Positions 47,046-56,565 of a stretch of DNA of 64,000 nt are shown here, in pieces. Every line of letters starts with the position of its first letter. Position 1 is the first letter of the stretch. Origin of the DNA: Porticoccaceae bacterium (lineage in GTDB: Bacteria; Pseudomonadota; Gammaproteobacteria; Pseudomonadales; Porticoccaceae). The notes beneath the pieces were generated by a model. The model was not told the origin of the DNA. It searched no databases and was given only the letters and a program-made list of their open reading frames with translations. Where the stretch lies: contig CACEBC010000006.1 of the NCBI GenBank assembly GCA_902557735.1, positions 1 to 64,000 of the forward strand. Direction: 5' to 3'. The translations under genes and the position numbers were made by a program.

Positions 47046-49065
47046 CAACACTTTGCAGGAATCAGTAAGGGTCGTTTTCACTCCCTCCGGGAGGCGAGGG
47101 AGTTTTCCGGCAAATATTTCGGTTTTAGATGCAGCTCGTTCTCTGGGCGTCGATATAGATTCCGTTTGTGGTGGGCGAGGCATATGTGGTCGATGCCAGA
47201 TCGAGTGTTCTGAGGGATCTTTCCCAAAACTTCAAATCCATTCTTCGTTGGACCACCTGTCGAAGAAAGGTGAAGCGGAGAAAAAATTTGAACAGCTGAG
47301 AACTGCACTGTCAAAAGGTCGCCGTCTTGGTTGTCAGGCACAGCTGATAAAAAATGTTGTAATCGACGTTCCACTTGAAAGCCAAGTTCATCGTCAGGTG
47401 GTGCGAAAGGAAGCCGAGAATCGAGATATTCGCATGGATCCCGCTACAAGACTGCATTTTATTCAGGTAGCGGAGGCCGACATTGATGAACCCAAAGGAG
47501 ATATGCAACGTCTGTTAGACGCGTTGCATGAAGAGTGGCAGCTTGATGATTTAACTTTCGATAGCCAAATACTTAGGTCTCTGCAGCCTGCTTTGGCGGC
47601 TGGCAAACGTGCAATCACTGTGGCTGTTTATAAGCGTTCCAAAGTTATTGCTTTATGGTCAGGTTTTAGAGATAAAGCTCTTGGTGCGGCTATGGATATT
47701 GGATCCACCTCTATAGCTGTACACATGTGTGATCTAGCAAGTGGTGGGGTTTTGGCAAGTGCGAGTGCTATGAATCCTCAGATTCGCTTTGGAGAGGATC
47801 TGATGAGCCGTGTATCGTATGCGATGATGCATCCAAACGGCGCTCAGGAAATGACAAGGGCGATCCGTAACGCATTAAATAAACTTATCGTTGAGGTGGT
47901 GAATCAAGTACATTCCGAAGTTGAGGATGTGCTCGAAATATCTGTAGTAGCTAATCCTATAATGCATCATATACTCTTGGGAATCAGCCCGGAAGAGCTG
48001 GGATGGGCGCCGTTTGCATTGGCGACAGATTCGTCTCTTGAAATCTTATCAAGTGAGTTGGAATTAAAAGTCAATTCTGGCGCGCGTGTTTATGTGTTGC
48101 CTTGCATAGCTGGTCATGTTGGCGCAGATGCTGCAGGAATGATCCTTGCGGAAGAGCCGCAAAATCAGGACAAGATGACACTGTTGGTTGATGTGGGTAC
48201 GAACGCCGAAATTGTATTAGGCAACCGTGAACGTTTGGTGGCATGCTCAAGTCCAACAGGCCCCGCTTTCGAGGGGGCACAAATTAGTTGTGGCCAGAGA
48301 GCTGCGGCTGGAGCGATTGAGAGGGTAAGGATCGATAGAGATACTCTGGAGCCGCGCTTCAAAGTGATTGGAAGCGATCATTGGTCGGATGAAGAGCTAT
48401 TTGAAAACACACCCAGTGGTGAGCTTATCACTGGGATCTGTGGTTCAGGCATCATTGAGGTGATATCGGAGATGTATTTGTCCGGTATTATTTCGGAAGA
48501 TGGTGTCATTAATGGAGATCTCTGTAAACGTTCAAATCGGATTCTCTCAGACGGTCGAACTTGGTCTTATTTATTGCATTCTGCTGAAGACAACGCCGCA
48601 CAGATTGTTGTGACTCAAAATGACGTTCGGCAGATTCAATTGGCCAAGGCGGCTTTGTATGCGGGTATAAAGTTATTGATGGACCATGTTGGCTGTCGTC
48701 AGATTGAGCGAATTCGTTTGGCAGGAGCGTTTGGTAGTCACATCGATGTTCTTTGCGCAATGGTATTGGGCCTCATTCCAGACTGTGCTTTGAGTGAGGT
48801 TTCGTCTGCTGGAAATGCTGCGGGTACTGGTGCGCGAATAGCTTTGCTAAATACCCAGTCTCGACGAGTCATTGAAAAACTTGTTAGGGATATCGAAAAA
48901 ATTGAGACAGCCACAGAACCAAACTTCCAAAACTACTTCGTGAACGCAATGGCTTTCCCAAACAAAATAGATTCCTTTCCGAATCTATTCTCAATCATTG
49001 ACAAACCCGAGCATAACACGAAACCTGCTTCAAAGCGTCGAAGCCGAACAAGACGACGGCTCTAG
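47023..49065 (+). CDS. corrinoid reductive activator (RamA/RACE type, 2Fe-2S plus ASKHA domain)
   Basis: A protein of about 680 residues. An N-terminal ferredoxin-like domain has Cys49-x5-Cys55-x2-Cys58 and Cys104 (CGGRGICGRC, then LGCQ). A linker and an ASKHA ATPase domain (DUF4445) follow with AMDIGSTSIAVHM, NPIMHH, LLVDVGTNAEIVLG, GICGSGIIEV and RIRLAGAFGSHID. Such enzymes use ATP to drive reduction of accidentally oxidised Co(II) to active Co(I). The 2Fe-2S type is as in acetogen RACE; RamA of methanogens carries 4Fe-4S clusters instead. GTG 47023 with GAGGGG at 47007-47012 is chosen over GTG 47005. The gene overlaps its upstream neighbour, and the C-terminus is an Arg-rich tail (SKRRSRTRRRL). 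Confidence 0.92.
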   Translation: MDGDAEANNTLQESVRVVFTPSGRRGSFPANISVLDAARSLGVDIDSVCGGRGICGRCQIECSEGSFPKLQIHSSLDHLSKKGEAEKKFEQLRTALSKGRRLGCQAQLIKNVVIDVPLESQVHRQVVRKEAENRDIRMDPATRLHFIQVAEADIDEPKGDMQRLLDALHEEWQLDDLTFDSQILRSLQPALAAGKRAITVAVYKRSKVIALWSGFRDKALGAAMDIGSTSIAVHMCDLASGGVLASASAMNPQIRFGEDLMSRVSYAMMHPNGAQEMTRAIRNALNKLIVEVVNQVHSEVEDVLEISVVANPIMHHILLGISPEELGWAPFALATDSSLEILSSELELKVNSGARVYVLPCIAGHVGADAAGMILAEEPQNQDKMTLLVDVGTNAEIVLGNRERLVACSSPTGPAFEGAQISCGQRAAAGAIERVRIDRDTLEPRFKVIGSDHWSDEELFENTPSGELITGICGSGIIEVISEMYLSGIISEDGVINGDLCKRSNRILSDGRTWSYLLHSAEDNAAQIVVTQNDVRQIQLAKAALYAGIKLLMDHVGCRQIERIRLAGAFGSHIDVLCAMVLGLIPDCALSEVSSAGNAAGTGARIALLNTQSRRVIEKLVRDIEKIETATEPNFQNYFVNAMAFPNKIDSFPNLFSIIDKPEHNTKPASKRRSRTRRRL

Positions 49066-49200
49066 TGTCTTGCCTAGGTAAAAAACACTTCCTCACAACA
49101 TAATAGTCTGACTATAATTCCATTCAGCTATAAACAATCGTTTTTAAAGCATCTGATTTAATATTTGGAGCATCGCAAAAAAGGTCTGAGGAACTTCGGT

Positions 49201-50178
49201 GTGGGTAACAGCTTAAGTAATTCCGTAGCGGGCGCAACGCTGCATATAGGCTTTCTGCTTATGCCTGAATATACGCTTAGCACATTTGCAAACGCAATTT
49301 CTGTGCTTAGAATGGCTAATCGTCTCAGCGGTGAGGATCTTTACAGGCACTCGGTTTTTAGTTCTGATGGGGTTCAAGTCAAGTCGAGTTCGGGTGTTGA
49401 GGTGATCGTGGATGGCCCTCCAACCAATCCTGCAGATTTAAATGTTCTCGTTGTTTGCGGGGGCTATAACATCAGTAGTCATTGCGACAAGAGGACAATC
49501 AAACTACTCAGAGCTTGTGCCAAGAAAAAGACGCCGATCGCTGGAATATGCACCGGTAGTTATGTGTTAGCAGCTGCGGGGCTACTGGATGGTTACCGAT
49601 GTACAATCCATTGGGAAAACTTAACAGCTATGCGAGAGCAATTCCCCCAGCTTGATATCTCATCTCGCTTGTTTGTGATTGATCGTGATCGCTACACATG
49701 CTCTGGAGGCATCAGTTCGATTGATTTGATGCTGAACCTCGTAGCCAGTATACATGGGCATGATTTGGTTCAGCAGATTTCGGAGCAATTCACTTGTGAA
49801 AGAGTTCGTACAGAAAATGATCCTCAGCGAGCGCCTCTAAAATATCTTATAGGCGCTAGTCAGCCTCGCCTTGTAGAGGCCGTTGCCATGATGGAGGCCA
49901 ACATAGAGGAACCTTTGCGATTAGATACGATCTCTAAGGTTGTGGGTATCTCTAGGAGGCAACTGGAAAGGCTTTTCAACCGCTATTTGCACCGTTCGCC
50001 ATCCCGTTACTATCTGGAATTGCGACTGTCTAGGGCACGCTTGTTACTTCTCCAATCGTCAATGCCCATGATAGAAATAGCCATCAGTTGCGGGTTTTCG
50101 ACCGCACCTCATTTTAGCAAGTGCTACAGCGACATTTATGGCAATCCTCCAAGCAAAGAGAGGAGTTTGCGAGCTTGA
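49201..50178 (+). CDS. GlxA/GbdR-type AraC-family transcriptional regulator
   Basis: A 326-residue regulator with an N-terminal DJ-1/PfpI-like domain (VCGGYNISSHCD, AGICTGSYVLAAAGLLDG) and a C-terminal AraC double HTH (about residues 225-320: ISRRQLERLFNRYLHRSPSRYYLELRL, then CGFSTAPHFSKCY). This two-domain layout is shared by GbdR, CdhR and SouR, which respond to glycine betaine/dimethylglycine, carnitine and sarcosine. GTG 49201 follows TGAGGA at 49187-49192 and is preferred to TTG 49165. Its place between the corrinoid module and soxBDAG supports control of both. The effector is not proven. Confidence 0.88.
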   Translation: MGNSLSNSVAGATLHIGFLLMPEYTLSTFANAISVLRMANRLSGEDLYRHSVFSSDGVQVKSSSGVEVIVDGPPTNPADLNVLVVCGGYNISSHCDKRTIKLLRACAKKKTPIAGICTGSYVLAAAGLLDGYRCTIHWENLTAMREQFPQLDISSRLFVIDRDRYTCSGGISSIDLMLNLVASIHGHDLVQQISEQFTCERVRTENDPQRAPLKYLIGASQPRLVEAVAMMEANIEEPLRLDTISKVVGISRRQLERLFNRYLHRSPSRYYLELRLSRARLLLLQSSMPMIEIAISCGFSTAPHFSKCYSDIYGNPPSKERSLRA

Positions 50179-50270
50179 TCGATCATTGCTGCTGCACTAG
50201 AATGGTGGAGATCTAATTGGTCAGCGAGAAGATTGTTAACATTTCTTGAATTATTCGCTGTTTGCCTGTG

Positions 50271-50291
50271 CCAGCTTACTGCTTGAGCTGG
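50271..50291. repeat. 6-bp perfect inverted repeat upstream of soxB
   Basis: CCAGCT at 50271-50276 and AGCTGG at 50286-50291 flank a 9-base spacer, 50 bases before the soxB start. It is followed by TTTATGG, too few T for a strong terminator. It could be an operator or an mRNA hairpin in the soxB leader. Confidence 0.4.
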
Positions 50292-50341
50292 TTTATGGTT
50301 GCACCAACGATGCGTTCTGCGCACTTACCGACCACTTAAAA

Positions 50342-51592
50342 ATGAAACGATACTCCGGCTTTAGCCTGTTAAAGAATGCTCTGAACTACAATGAAAATTG
50401 GCAAAAGGTATGGCGAAGCCCAGTCCCTAAAGAGCATTATGATGTCGTTGTTGTTGGTGGCGGAGGTCACGGCTTAGCAACTGCCTATTATTTGGCGAAA
50501 GAGCACGGAGTGACTGACATAGCGGTTCTTGAAAAGGGTTACTTAGGTGGTGGTAATACGGGGCGGAATACAACCATTATTCGGTCAAACTACCTATGGG
50601 ATGAGGCAGCTCATCTTTATGAACTTGCCCTCAAGCTCTGGGAGGGTTTGAGCCAGGATCTCAACTACAACGTTATGTTTAGTCAGCGCGGTGTCCTAAA
50701 TCTTGGACACAACCTTCAGGATATGCGAGACATCGAGCGGCGCGTGAACGCTAATCGACTAAATGGCATAGATGGAGAGGTTGTGACACCGCAACAGATA
50801 AAGGCGATAGCGCCCCTCATAAATATTTCTCCTAATTGCCGTTATCCAATCCTTGGAGCTTCATGGCAACCTCGCGGGGGAGTCGCTCGTCATGATGCCG
50901 TTGCCTGGGGATATGCAAGGGCTGCCGATGCGATGGGAGTGGATATTCTTCAGCAAACTGAGGTTACTGATATCAGCATAAAAAATGGCGTTGTCGTGGG
51001 TGTTGAGACTAACAAAGGTTTTATTCGGGCGCAAAAAATTGCTTGTGTGCCAGCGGGAAACTCAGGAGTGGTTGCAGGGATGGCTGGATTGCGTCTGCCG
51101 GTCGAATCTAGGCCGCTCCAAGCACTCGTTTCTGAACCGCTAAAGCCGTGCCTAGATACAGTAGTTATGTCAAATGCAGTGCACGGATACGTCAGTCAAT
51201 CTGATAAAGGAGATTTGGTGATCGGTGCCGGAGTTGATGGTTATAACGGCTATGGTCAGCGTGGATCATTTCACATCATTGAGCATACCTTACAAGCAAT
51301 TTGTGAACTCTTTCCTGCTTTCAGTCGAGTGCGAATGAATCGTCAATGGGGTGGTATTGTGGACACCTGCCCAGATGCGTGTCCCATCATCAGCAAGACT
51401 TCAGTGGAAGGATTATATTTTAATTGTGGTTGGGGTACAGGGGGCTTCAAGGCGACACCAGGATCTGGTTATGTATTTGCGGATACGGTAGCCAATGATC
51501 GCGCGCATCCTTTAGCCCAGCCCTTCAGCCTGAACCGATTTAGCACTGGAGCCCTTATCGACGAGCATGGCGCAGCGGGCGTTGCTCATTAG
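50342..51592 (+). CDS. soxB: sarcosine oxidase, beta subunit
   Basis: The FAD- and covalent-FMN-bearing beta subunit of heterotetrameric sarcosine oxidase, 416 residues. Seen: [40 protein letters not shown], the [19 protein letters not shown] segment where the His is the likely covalent FMN site, and [16 protein letters not shown] near the end. The frame runs back to 50246 but ATG 50342 gives the usual length. The enzyme converts sarcosine to glycine with formation of H2O2 and CH2-THF (or formaldehyde without THF). Confidence 0.96.
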   Translation: MKRYSGFSLLKNALNYNENWQKVWRSPVPKEHYDVVVVGGGGHGLATAYYLAKEHGVTDIAVLEKGYLGGGNTGRNTTIIRSNYLWDEAAHLYELALKLWEGLSQDLNYNVMFSQRGVLNLGHNLQDMRDIERRVNANRLNGIDGEVVTPQQIKAIAPLINISPNCRYPILGASWQPRGGVARHDAVAWGYARAADAMGVDILQQTEVTDISIKNGVVVGVETNKGFIRAQKIACVPAGNSGVVAGMAGLRLPVESRPLQALVSEPLKPCLDTVVMSNAVHGYVSQSDKGDLVIGAGVDGYNGYGQRGSFHIIEHTLQAICELFPAFSRVRMNRQWGGIVDTCPDACPIISKTSVEGLYFNCGWGTGGFKATPGSGYVFADTVANDRAHPLAQPFSLNRFSTGALIDEHGAAGVAH

Positions 51593-51620
51593 AATCGTTG
51601 AAGGTATTTGGATACGGATT

Positions 51621-51923
51621 ATGTTACTAGTTTACTGCCCTTACTGTGAGGAGGCGCGAGAAGAAGAAGAGTTTACCTACGGAGGCGAGGCTCATATCAA
51701 GCGTCCTCTTTCGCCTCACACATTAACAGATGAGGAATGGGGCGACTATCTCTATTTTCGGAAAAATCCACGCGGGTTACACCACGAGATGTGGTTTCAT
51801 AATGCCGGTTGTAGACGTTACTTCTGTGCCACTCGAGATACTGTAACTTATAAAATACTTGAAACTTACAAGATCGGCGGGCCGCCCAAATCTCCGTCGA
51901 TTCCTGCTGGAGCTGACGGGTGA
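51621..51923 (+). CDS. soxD: sarcosine oxidase, delta subunit
   Basis: A 100-residue zinc-binding subunit. It starts MLLVYCPYCEEAREEEEF with the CPYC zinc ligands and later has HNAGCRRYFCATRDTVTY, which supplies the remaining Cys/His. ATG 51621 gives the family length; a longer frame back to 51567 overlaps soxB. SoxD is small and stabilises the complex. It overlaps soxA by 4 bases. Confidence 0.95.
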   Translation: MLLVYCPYCEEAREEEEFTYGGEAHIKRPLSPHTLTDEEWGDYLYFRKNPRGLHHEMWFHNAGCRRYFCATRDTVTYKILETYKIGGPPKSPSIPAGADG

Positions 51924-54900
51924 TTCCAACTCACAGAGCACAGATAAATCGAATAACAGCTGATGCGCGAATTGACACTTCACGCGCTATTAATTTCTTC
52001 TTTAATGGGAAACGCTATCAAGGTTATCTCGGGGATACGCTAGCCTCTGCCTTATTAGCAAATGGTGTCAACGTTGTCGGTCGAAGTTTTAAATACTCAC
52101 GGCCACGAGGCATCGTCAGCCATGGTGCCGAAGAACCAAATGCGATTGTACAAATCAACACAGGCAAGTTAACTATTCCAAACTTGAAAGCAACCCAAGT
52201 CGAGCTCTATGAGGGCCTTAAGGCTAACTCTGTCAACGGCTGGCCAAATGTGGAATTTGACTTGATGAGTATTTTTGGTTGGTTTCGACGAATGATGCCA
52301 CCTGGATTTTATTATAAAACTTTTATGTCCCCTGCAAAGTTTTGGATGGTGTATGAACGATTTATCCGGAAGGCGGCTGGGCTGGGTCGCAGCCCCATGC
52401 AATTCGATCCAGATAGCTATGATAAGTTGAACCAACATACCGATATTTTAGTGGTGGGTGCTGGACCATCGGGTATGCTTGCTGCGAGAGAGGCTGCACG
52501 GACGGGTGCGCGGGTAATAATTGTCGATGAACAGAACGAATTTGGAGGGTCTTTGCTGGCGTCAACACAGACCATCGATGGGATCAAAGCATCGTCTTGG
52601 GTTAAAAACTTGATGGCAGAGTTAACGAAAAATAAAAATGTACTTATGCTGCCTCGCAGCACAGCATTTGGATTTTATGATCACAATTTTGTTGCAGTTA
52701 TAGAGCGCCGAACAGATCATCTCGGAGATAGTGCATCCGGGCTCTGCCGAGAACGCATTCATCGTGTGCGAGCGAAACAGGTCATTCTGGCGACTGGGGC
52801 ACTAGAACGTCCGTTGGTGTTTGCTCACAATGATATTCCCGGAGTAATGCTAGCGTCTTCGGTTTCTAACTACTTAATCCGTTATGGGGTTGCACCCGGC
52901 AATCGTCTATTGCTTTTTACCACTAACGATAATGCTTATCAGACCGCGATTGATTGGTATCAATCTGGTCGTGAGGTTGTTGCCATCGTCGACTCGCGGC
53001 GAAACCTCTCTGGTGCCATGTATGAAGCAGCGCGAAAACTAGGAATCGAGGTTAAGTCGGGCCATGCGGTGATTGAGGCCGAAGGTGGCAAGAGAGTGTG
53101 CAGCGCTAGAGTCGCGTCACTGAGTCGACAAGGCAATAAAATCGACGGTCTCGTAGAGAAGCTCGATTGCGATCTTATCGCATGTTCTGGTGGTTGGAGC
53201 CCCACAATTCATTTAAGCTCACACACGGGTTCAAAGCCAGTTTGGAATGAATCAATCTCTGGATTCGTATCTGGCTCCTCGAGAGAAGATCTGCTGTTGG
53301 TGGGCGCTTGCAATGGTGAATATAGTCTGACTGGTTGTCTCGCGAACGGCGCAGAGATTGGGTGCAGGGCAGCAGAATCTATTGGGTATCAAATTAGTGC
53401 AATTGAAACACCCCGTTTTCAGGTTGACGAGCTTGAAGAACTTCCGCAGCAAACAATCTTCTTAGTGCCTCATGACAAAGGTATTAGTCGTGCTCCAAGC
53501 AGTTTTGTAGACATGCAACTGGATGTTACGGCAGATTCGATTGAGATAGCTGTTCGCGAGGGATTTGAATCGATAGAACACATTAAGCGATACACCGCAC
53601 TTGGTTTTGGTACCGATCAGGGTAAATTGAGTAATGTAAATGGTATCGGAATTTTAGCCCAAATGCTGGGTAAGAGTATATCAGAAATTGGTACGACAGT
53701 CTTCAGACCAGCTTATACACCCACAACCTTCGGAGCTATTGCAGGGAGAGATGTGGGCGCACTCTTTGATCCAGAACGACTAACAGCTATCCACCGTTGG
53801 CATGAGGAGAATGGTGCTAAATTTGAGGATGTTGGACAATGGAAGCGACCTTGGTTTTACCCACGAGCCTCCGAGAGCATGGAGGAGGCAGTCCATCGTG
53901 AGTGCATAGCTGTGAGAAATGGAGTTGGTATTCTTGATGCAAGCACCCTCGGAAAAATTGATATAAAAGGACCTGATGCCGCTGAGTTCCTCTCTAGAGT
54001 CTACACTAATTCATTTCTGACTTTGGCGCGCGGAAAGTGCCGTTATGGCGTCATGTTGAAAGAAGATGGAATGATTTTCGATGATGGAGTTTGTGCATGT
54101 CTCGGTCCAAACCATTATCTTATGTTTACCACTACAGGTGGCGCGGCTCAGGTGCTTGCTTGGTTAGAGCTTTGGAGGCAAACCGAGTGGCCTGAGCTGA
54201 GGGTTTATTGCACATCTGTAACTGATCACTGGGGAACTGTAACTCTTAGCGGACCGGACTCAAGGAGGGTGTTGGAAGCGGTATGTGCAGGAATAGATCT
54301 CGATAACGATAGTTTCCCGTTTATGGAGTGGCGTGATGCCATCATCGCTGGTGTGGATGCGCGGATCTTTCGAATAAGCTTTACGGGTGAGTTGTCATTC
54401 GAGATAAATATGCCGGCACATCATGCCCGACATATTTGGGAGGCGCTAATGGATTCAGGCGAGCCTTATGACATTACACCTTATGGCACGGAGACTATGC
54501 ATGTGTTGCGTGCCGAGAAAGGTTTTATGATCGTGGGACAGGACACGGATGGATCTATGACCCCATATGATATGGGTCTGGGCTGGGTAGTTAACAAAAG
54601 TAAGGAATTTAGTTTTCTTGGTAAACGTTCGCTCGATCGAAGTCATATGTTGAGGAAAGACAGAAAACAGTTCATCGGTCTGAAAACCATTGAAGGCTCA
54701 AAAATGTTGCCGGAGGGTGGACAACTGATATTTGATCCCGAGGAACAAATTCCAATGTCCATGCAAGGTCATGTGACATCTAGCTACTACAGCCCAAGCT
54801 TTGGGCATCCTATCGCTCTGGGAGTTATTAAAGGTGGATTTAGTAGGATGGGTCAGATCGTTTATTGCCCGCAGCCGAATGGTGAAATTATTTCTGCTGA

Positions 54901-54952
54901 AATCGTAAATTCTGTTTTTTATGATGGTGATGGGGCGCGTCAAAATGTGTAA
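51920..54952 (+). CDS. soxA: sarcosine oxidase, alpha subunit
   Basis: A 1010-residue subunit. The N-terminal domain (INFFFNGKRYQGYLGDTLASALLANG, about residues 15-110) is the Fer2-like fold, followed by a dinucleotide domain with DILVVGAGPSGMLAAREAARTG at about 175 and a second FAD/NAD segment with VILATGALERP. From about residue 620 a GcvT-like folate domain follows, with GILDASTLGKIDIKGPDAAEF and AEKGFMIVGQDTDG. The GcvT part binds THF and captures the methylene. It starts with GTG 51920 inside the soxD stop (GTGA) and overlaps soxG by a few bases. Confidence 0.96.
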   Translation: MIPTHRAQINRITADARIDTSRAINFFFNGKRYQGYLGDTLASALLANGVNVVGRSFKYSRPRGIVSHGAEEPNAIVQINTGKLTIPNLKATQVELYEGLKANSVNGWPNVEFDLMSIFGWFRRMMPPGFYYKTFMSPAKFWMVYERFIRKAAGLGRSPMQFDPDSYDKLNQHTDILVVGAGPSGMLAAREAARTGARVIIVDEQNEFGGSLLASTQTIDGIKASSWVKNLMAELTKNKNVLMLPRSTAFGFYDHNFVAVIERRTDHLGDSASGLCRERIHRVRAKQVILATGALERPLVFAHNDIPGVMLASSVSNYLIRYGVAPGNRLLLFTTNDNAYQTAIDWYQSGREVVAIVDSRRNLSGAMYEAARKLGIEVKSGHAVIEAEGGKRVCSARVASLSRQGNKIDGLVEKLDCDLIACSGGWSPTIHLSSHTGSKPVWNESISGFVSGSSREDLLLVGACNGEYSLTGCLANGAEIGCRAAESIGYQISAIETPRFQVDELEELPQQTIFLVPHDKGISRAPSSFVDMQLDVTADSIEIAVREGFESIEHIKRYTALGFGTDQGKLSNVNGIGILAQMLGKSISEIGTTVFRPAYTPTTFGAIAGRDVGALFDPERLTAIHRWHEENGAKFEDVGQWKRPWFYPRASESMEEAVHRECIAVRNGVGILDASTLGKIDIKGPDAAEFLSRVYTNSFLTLARGKCRYGVMLKEDGMIFDDGVCACLGPNHYLMFTTTGGAAQVLAWLELWRQTEWPELRVYCTSVTDHWGTVTLSGPDSRRVLEAVCAGIDLDNDSFPFMEWRDAIIAGVDARIFRISFTGELSFEINMPAHHARHIWEALMDSGEPYDITPYGTETMHVLRAEKGFMIVGQDTDGSMTPYDMGLGWVVNKSKEFSFLGKRSLDRSHMLRKDRKQFIGLKTIEGSKMLPEGGQLIFDPEEQIPMSMQGHVTSSYYSPSFGHPIALGVIKGGFSRMGQIVYCPQPNGEIISAEIVNSVFYDGDGARQNV

Positions 54953-55616
54953 TGACATCAAGACAGAATCTCCACTAGCCTACTTTCATGATACAGCCAG
55001 CAGAAATAGCTCCGTAAGTACGGATAAAAATGCGAGTCTCGGAGCGGATTCTCGTGTGGTCGCTCGAGAGCAGTATATTTGCAGTCATCTCAACCTTCGC
55101 GGTGACGCTCAAGATCCTGTTTTTGTCGAAGGGATATCAAAAATTTTAGGGATGTCTTTACCGATTAAACCCGGGCACTACCACTGTGTGATTGGAGAAA
55201 ACAGCTTGATGAAACAGAGCCTGTATTGGTTAGGGCCTGATGAGTGGCTGTTAATTTCTCGGCAGCTGGCGGAAGGATTATGCACCAATTTGCGCGAAAC
55301 CCTAGATGCGCATATCTCGATTACGGATGTAAGTGGAGGACAGACGCTCGTAAATCTATCTGGGGATAATGAGGCAATTCAAATCGTGTTAAAAAAATCT
55401 TCTGTCTATGATTTTGGCGTTTGGGAGTCGGCTAGCGAGTCCGGTGGTCGTTGTGCACAGACGACTTTTGGAAAGACATCAGCGCTTGTGAGCAATAAGA
55501 GTAATGGGTCTTATGACCTCCTAGTTCGGAGAAGCTTTGCCGATTATTTTGCACTCTGGTTGCTGGACGCCGGCCGCGAGTTTGGTATCTCTATTCTCGG
55601 CCCTCATCCGGAGTGA
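54945..55616 (+). CDS. soxG: sarcosine oxidase, gamma subunit
   Basis: The smallest GcvT-like subunit of the SoxBDAG complex. The protein of about 223 residues shows YWLGPDEWLLISR, ITDVSGGQTLVNLSGDNA-like sequence, ARCAQTTFGKTSAL-type region and YDLLVRRSFADYFALWLLDAGREFG, which match SoxG. Identity is also supported by its place after soxA. ATG 54921, 54930 and 54945 are all in frame within the soxA end; 54945 is taken because it gives the smallest overlap. Confidence 0.9.
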   Translation: MCNDIKTESPLAYFHDTASRNSSVSTDKNASLGADSRVVAREQYICSHLNLRGDAQDPVFVEGISKILGMSLPIKPGHYHCVIGENSLMKQSLYWLGPDEWLLISRQLAEGLCTNLRETLDAHISITDVSGGQTLVNLSGDNEAIQIVLKKSSVYDFGVWESASESGGRCAQTTFGKTSALVSNKSNGSYDLLVRRSFADYFALWLLDAGREFGISILGPHPE

Positions 55617-55706
55617 ATAGGTCTTGGCTCTCGAACACCAAAAGTGTGAGTAAGCCATTTTCAGCCGCTTATCAAGTTCGATCTGCGACCCGTATATTTT
55701 CTCCGC

Positions 55707-56564
55707 CTAGCTGGCCAGATGTTTCGCATGAAATTTTATATGATCACCAATAAAGCTTGAGATGAAAAAGTAGGTGTGGTCATATTCCGGCTGCATTCTG
55801 ATCTGCATGGGGTAGCCGGTCGACTTTGTTGCTTCGATTAGTAGCTCCGTTTTAAGTTGATCTTGAAGAAAATTGTCATTCTCACCTTGATCTATCAAAA
55901 CAGGGAGCTGAGTCGGGTTTTTGAGCACGAGATCGACTGCATCATACTCAGACCATCTCACTTTGTCATCTCCTAGGTATAAACCCAGCGCCTTTTGACC
56001 CCATGGACAATTTTGTGGTGAACAGATTGGTGAGAATGCTGATATTGCCTTGAAATTATCAGGATTCTTAAGGCCTATCGTGAGCGCACCATGTCCACCC
56101 ATGCTGTGACCTGCTATGCTGACTCTAGATCCATCAATTGCAAACTCCGCGTTTATGACTGATGGCAGCTCATCGACAACGTAGCTATACATTTGATAGT
56201 TTCGCACCCAAGGATCTTGGGTAGCATCAACATAGAATCCGGCTCCCAAACCCATATCATAGGCACCCTCGCTGTCATCAGGGATATTTTCTCCTCTTGG
56301 ACTAGTATCCGGGCAGACGATAGCAATGCCCAGTTCCGCTGCATACCGCTGCGCTCCCGCCTTTTGAACAAAGTTTTCATCCGTACAGGTCAAGCCTGAA
56401 AGCCAATACATCACCGGTGCTGGCGTGACATGGTCTTTTTGACTAGTTATTGGAGGAAGAAAAATACTAAATGTCATTTCGCAACCTAGAATGCTCGAGT
56501 TGTGCTTGAATCGCAGCTGCTGACCTCCAAAACTCTGATTGCGGCTAATCTCCTCTAATTCCAT
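55707..56564 (-). CDS. fghA: S-formylglutathione hydrolase
   Basis: Hydrolyses S-formylglutathione to formate and glutathione, the second step of glutathione-dependent formaldehyde oxidation. The 285-residue esterase-D type protein has YWLSGLTCTDENFVQKAGAQRYA, PDTSPRG, the nucleophile motif GHSMGGHGALT, and QGENDNFL plus YDHTYFF for Asp and His. ATG 56564 is the natural start two bases after the frmA stop; a longer frame back to 56603 overlaps frmA. Formate made here can feed Fhs, encoded at the other end of the island. Confidence 0.96.
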   Translation of the reverse strand: MELEEISRNQSFGGQQLRFKHNSSILGCEMTFSIFLPPITSQKDHVTPAPVMYWLSGLTCTDENFVQKAGAQRYAAELGIAIVCPDTSPRGENIPDDSEGAYDMGLGAGFYVDATQDPWVRNYQMYSYVVDELPSVINAEFAIDGSRVSIAGHSMGGHGALTIGLKNPDNFKAISAFSPICSPQNCPWGQKALGLYLGDDKVRWSEYDAVDLVLKNPTQLPVLIDQGENDNFLQDQLKTELLIEATKSTGYPMQIRMQPEYDHTYFFISSFIGDHIKFHAKHLAS

Positions 56565-56565
56565 T

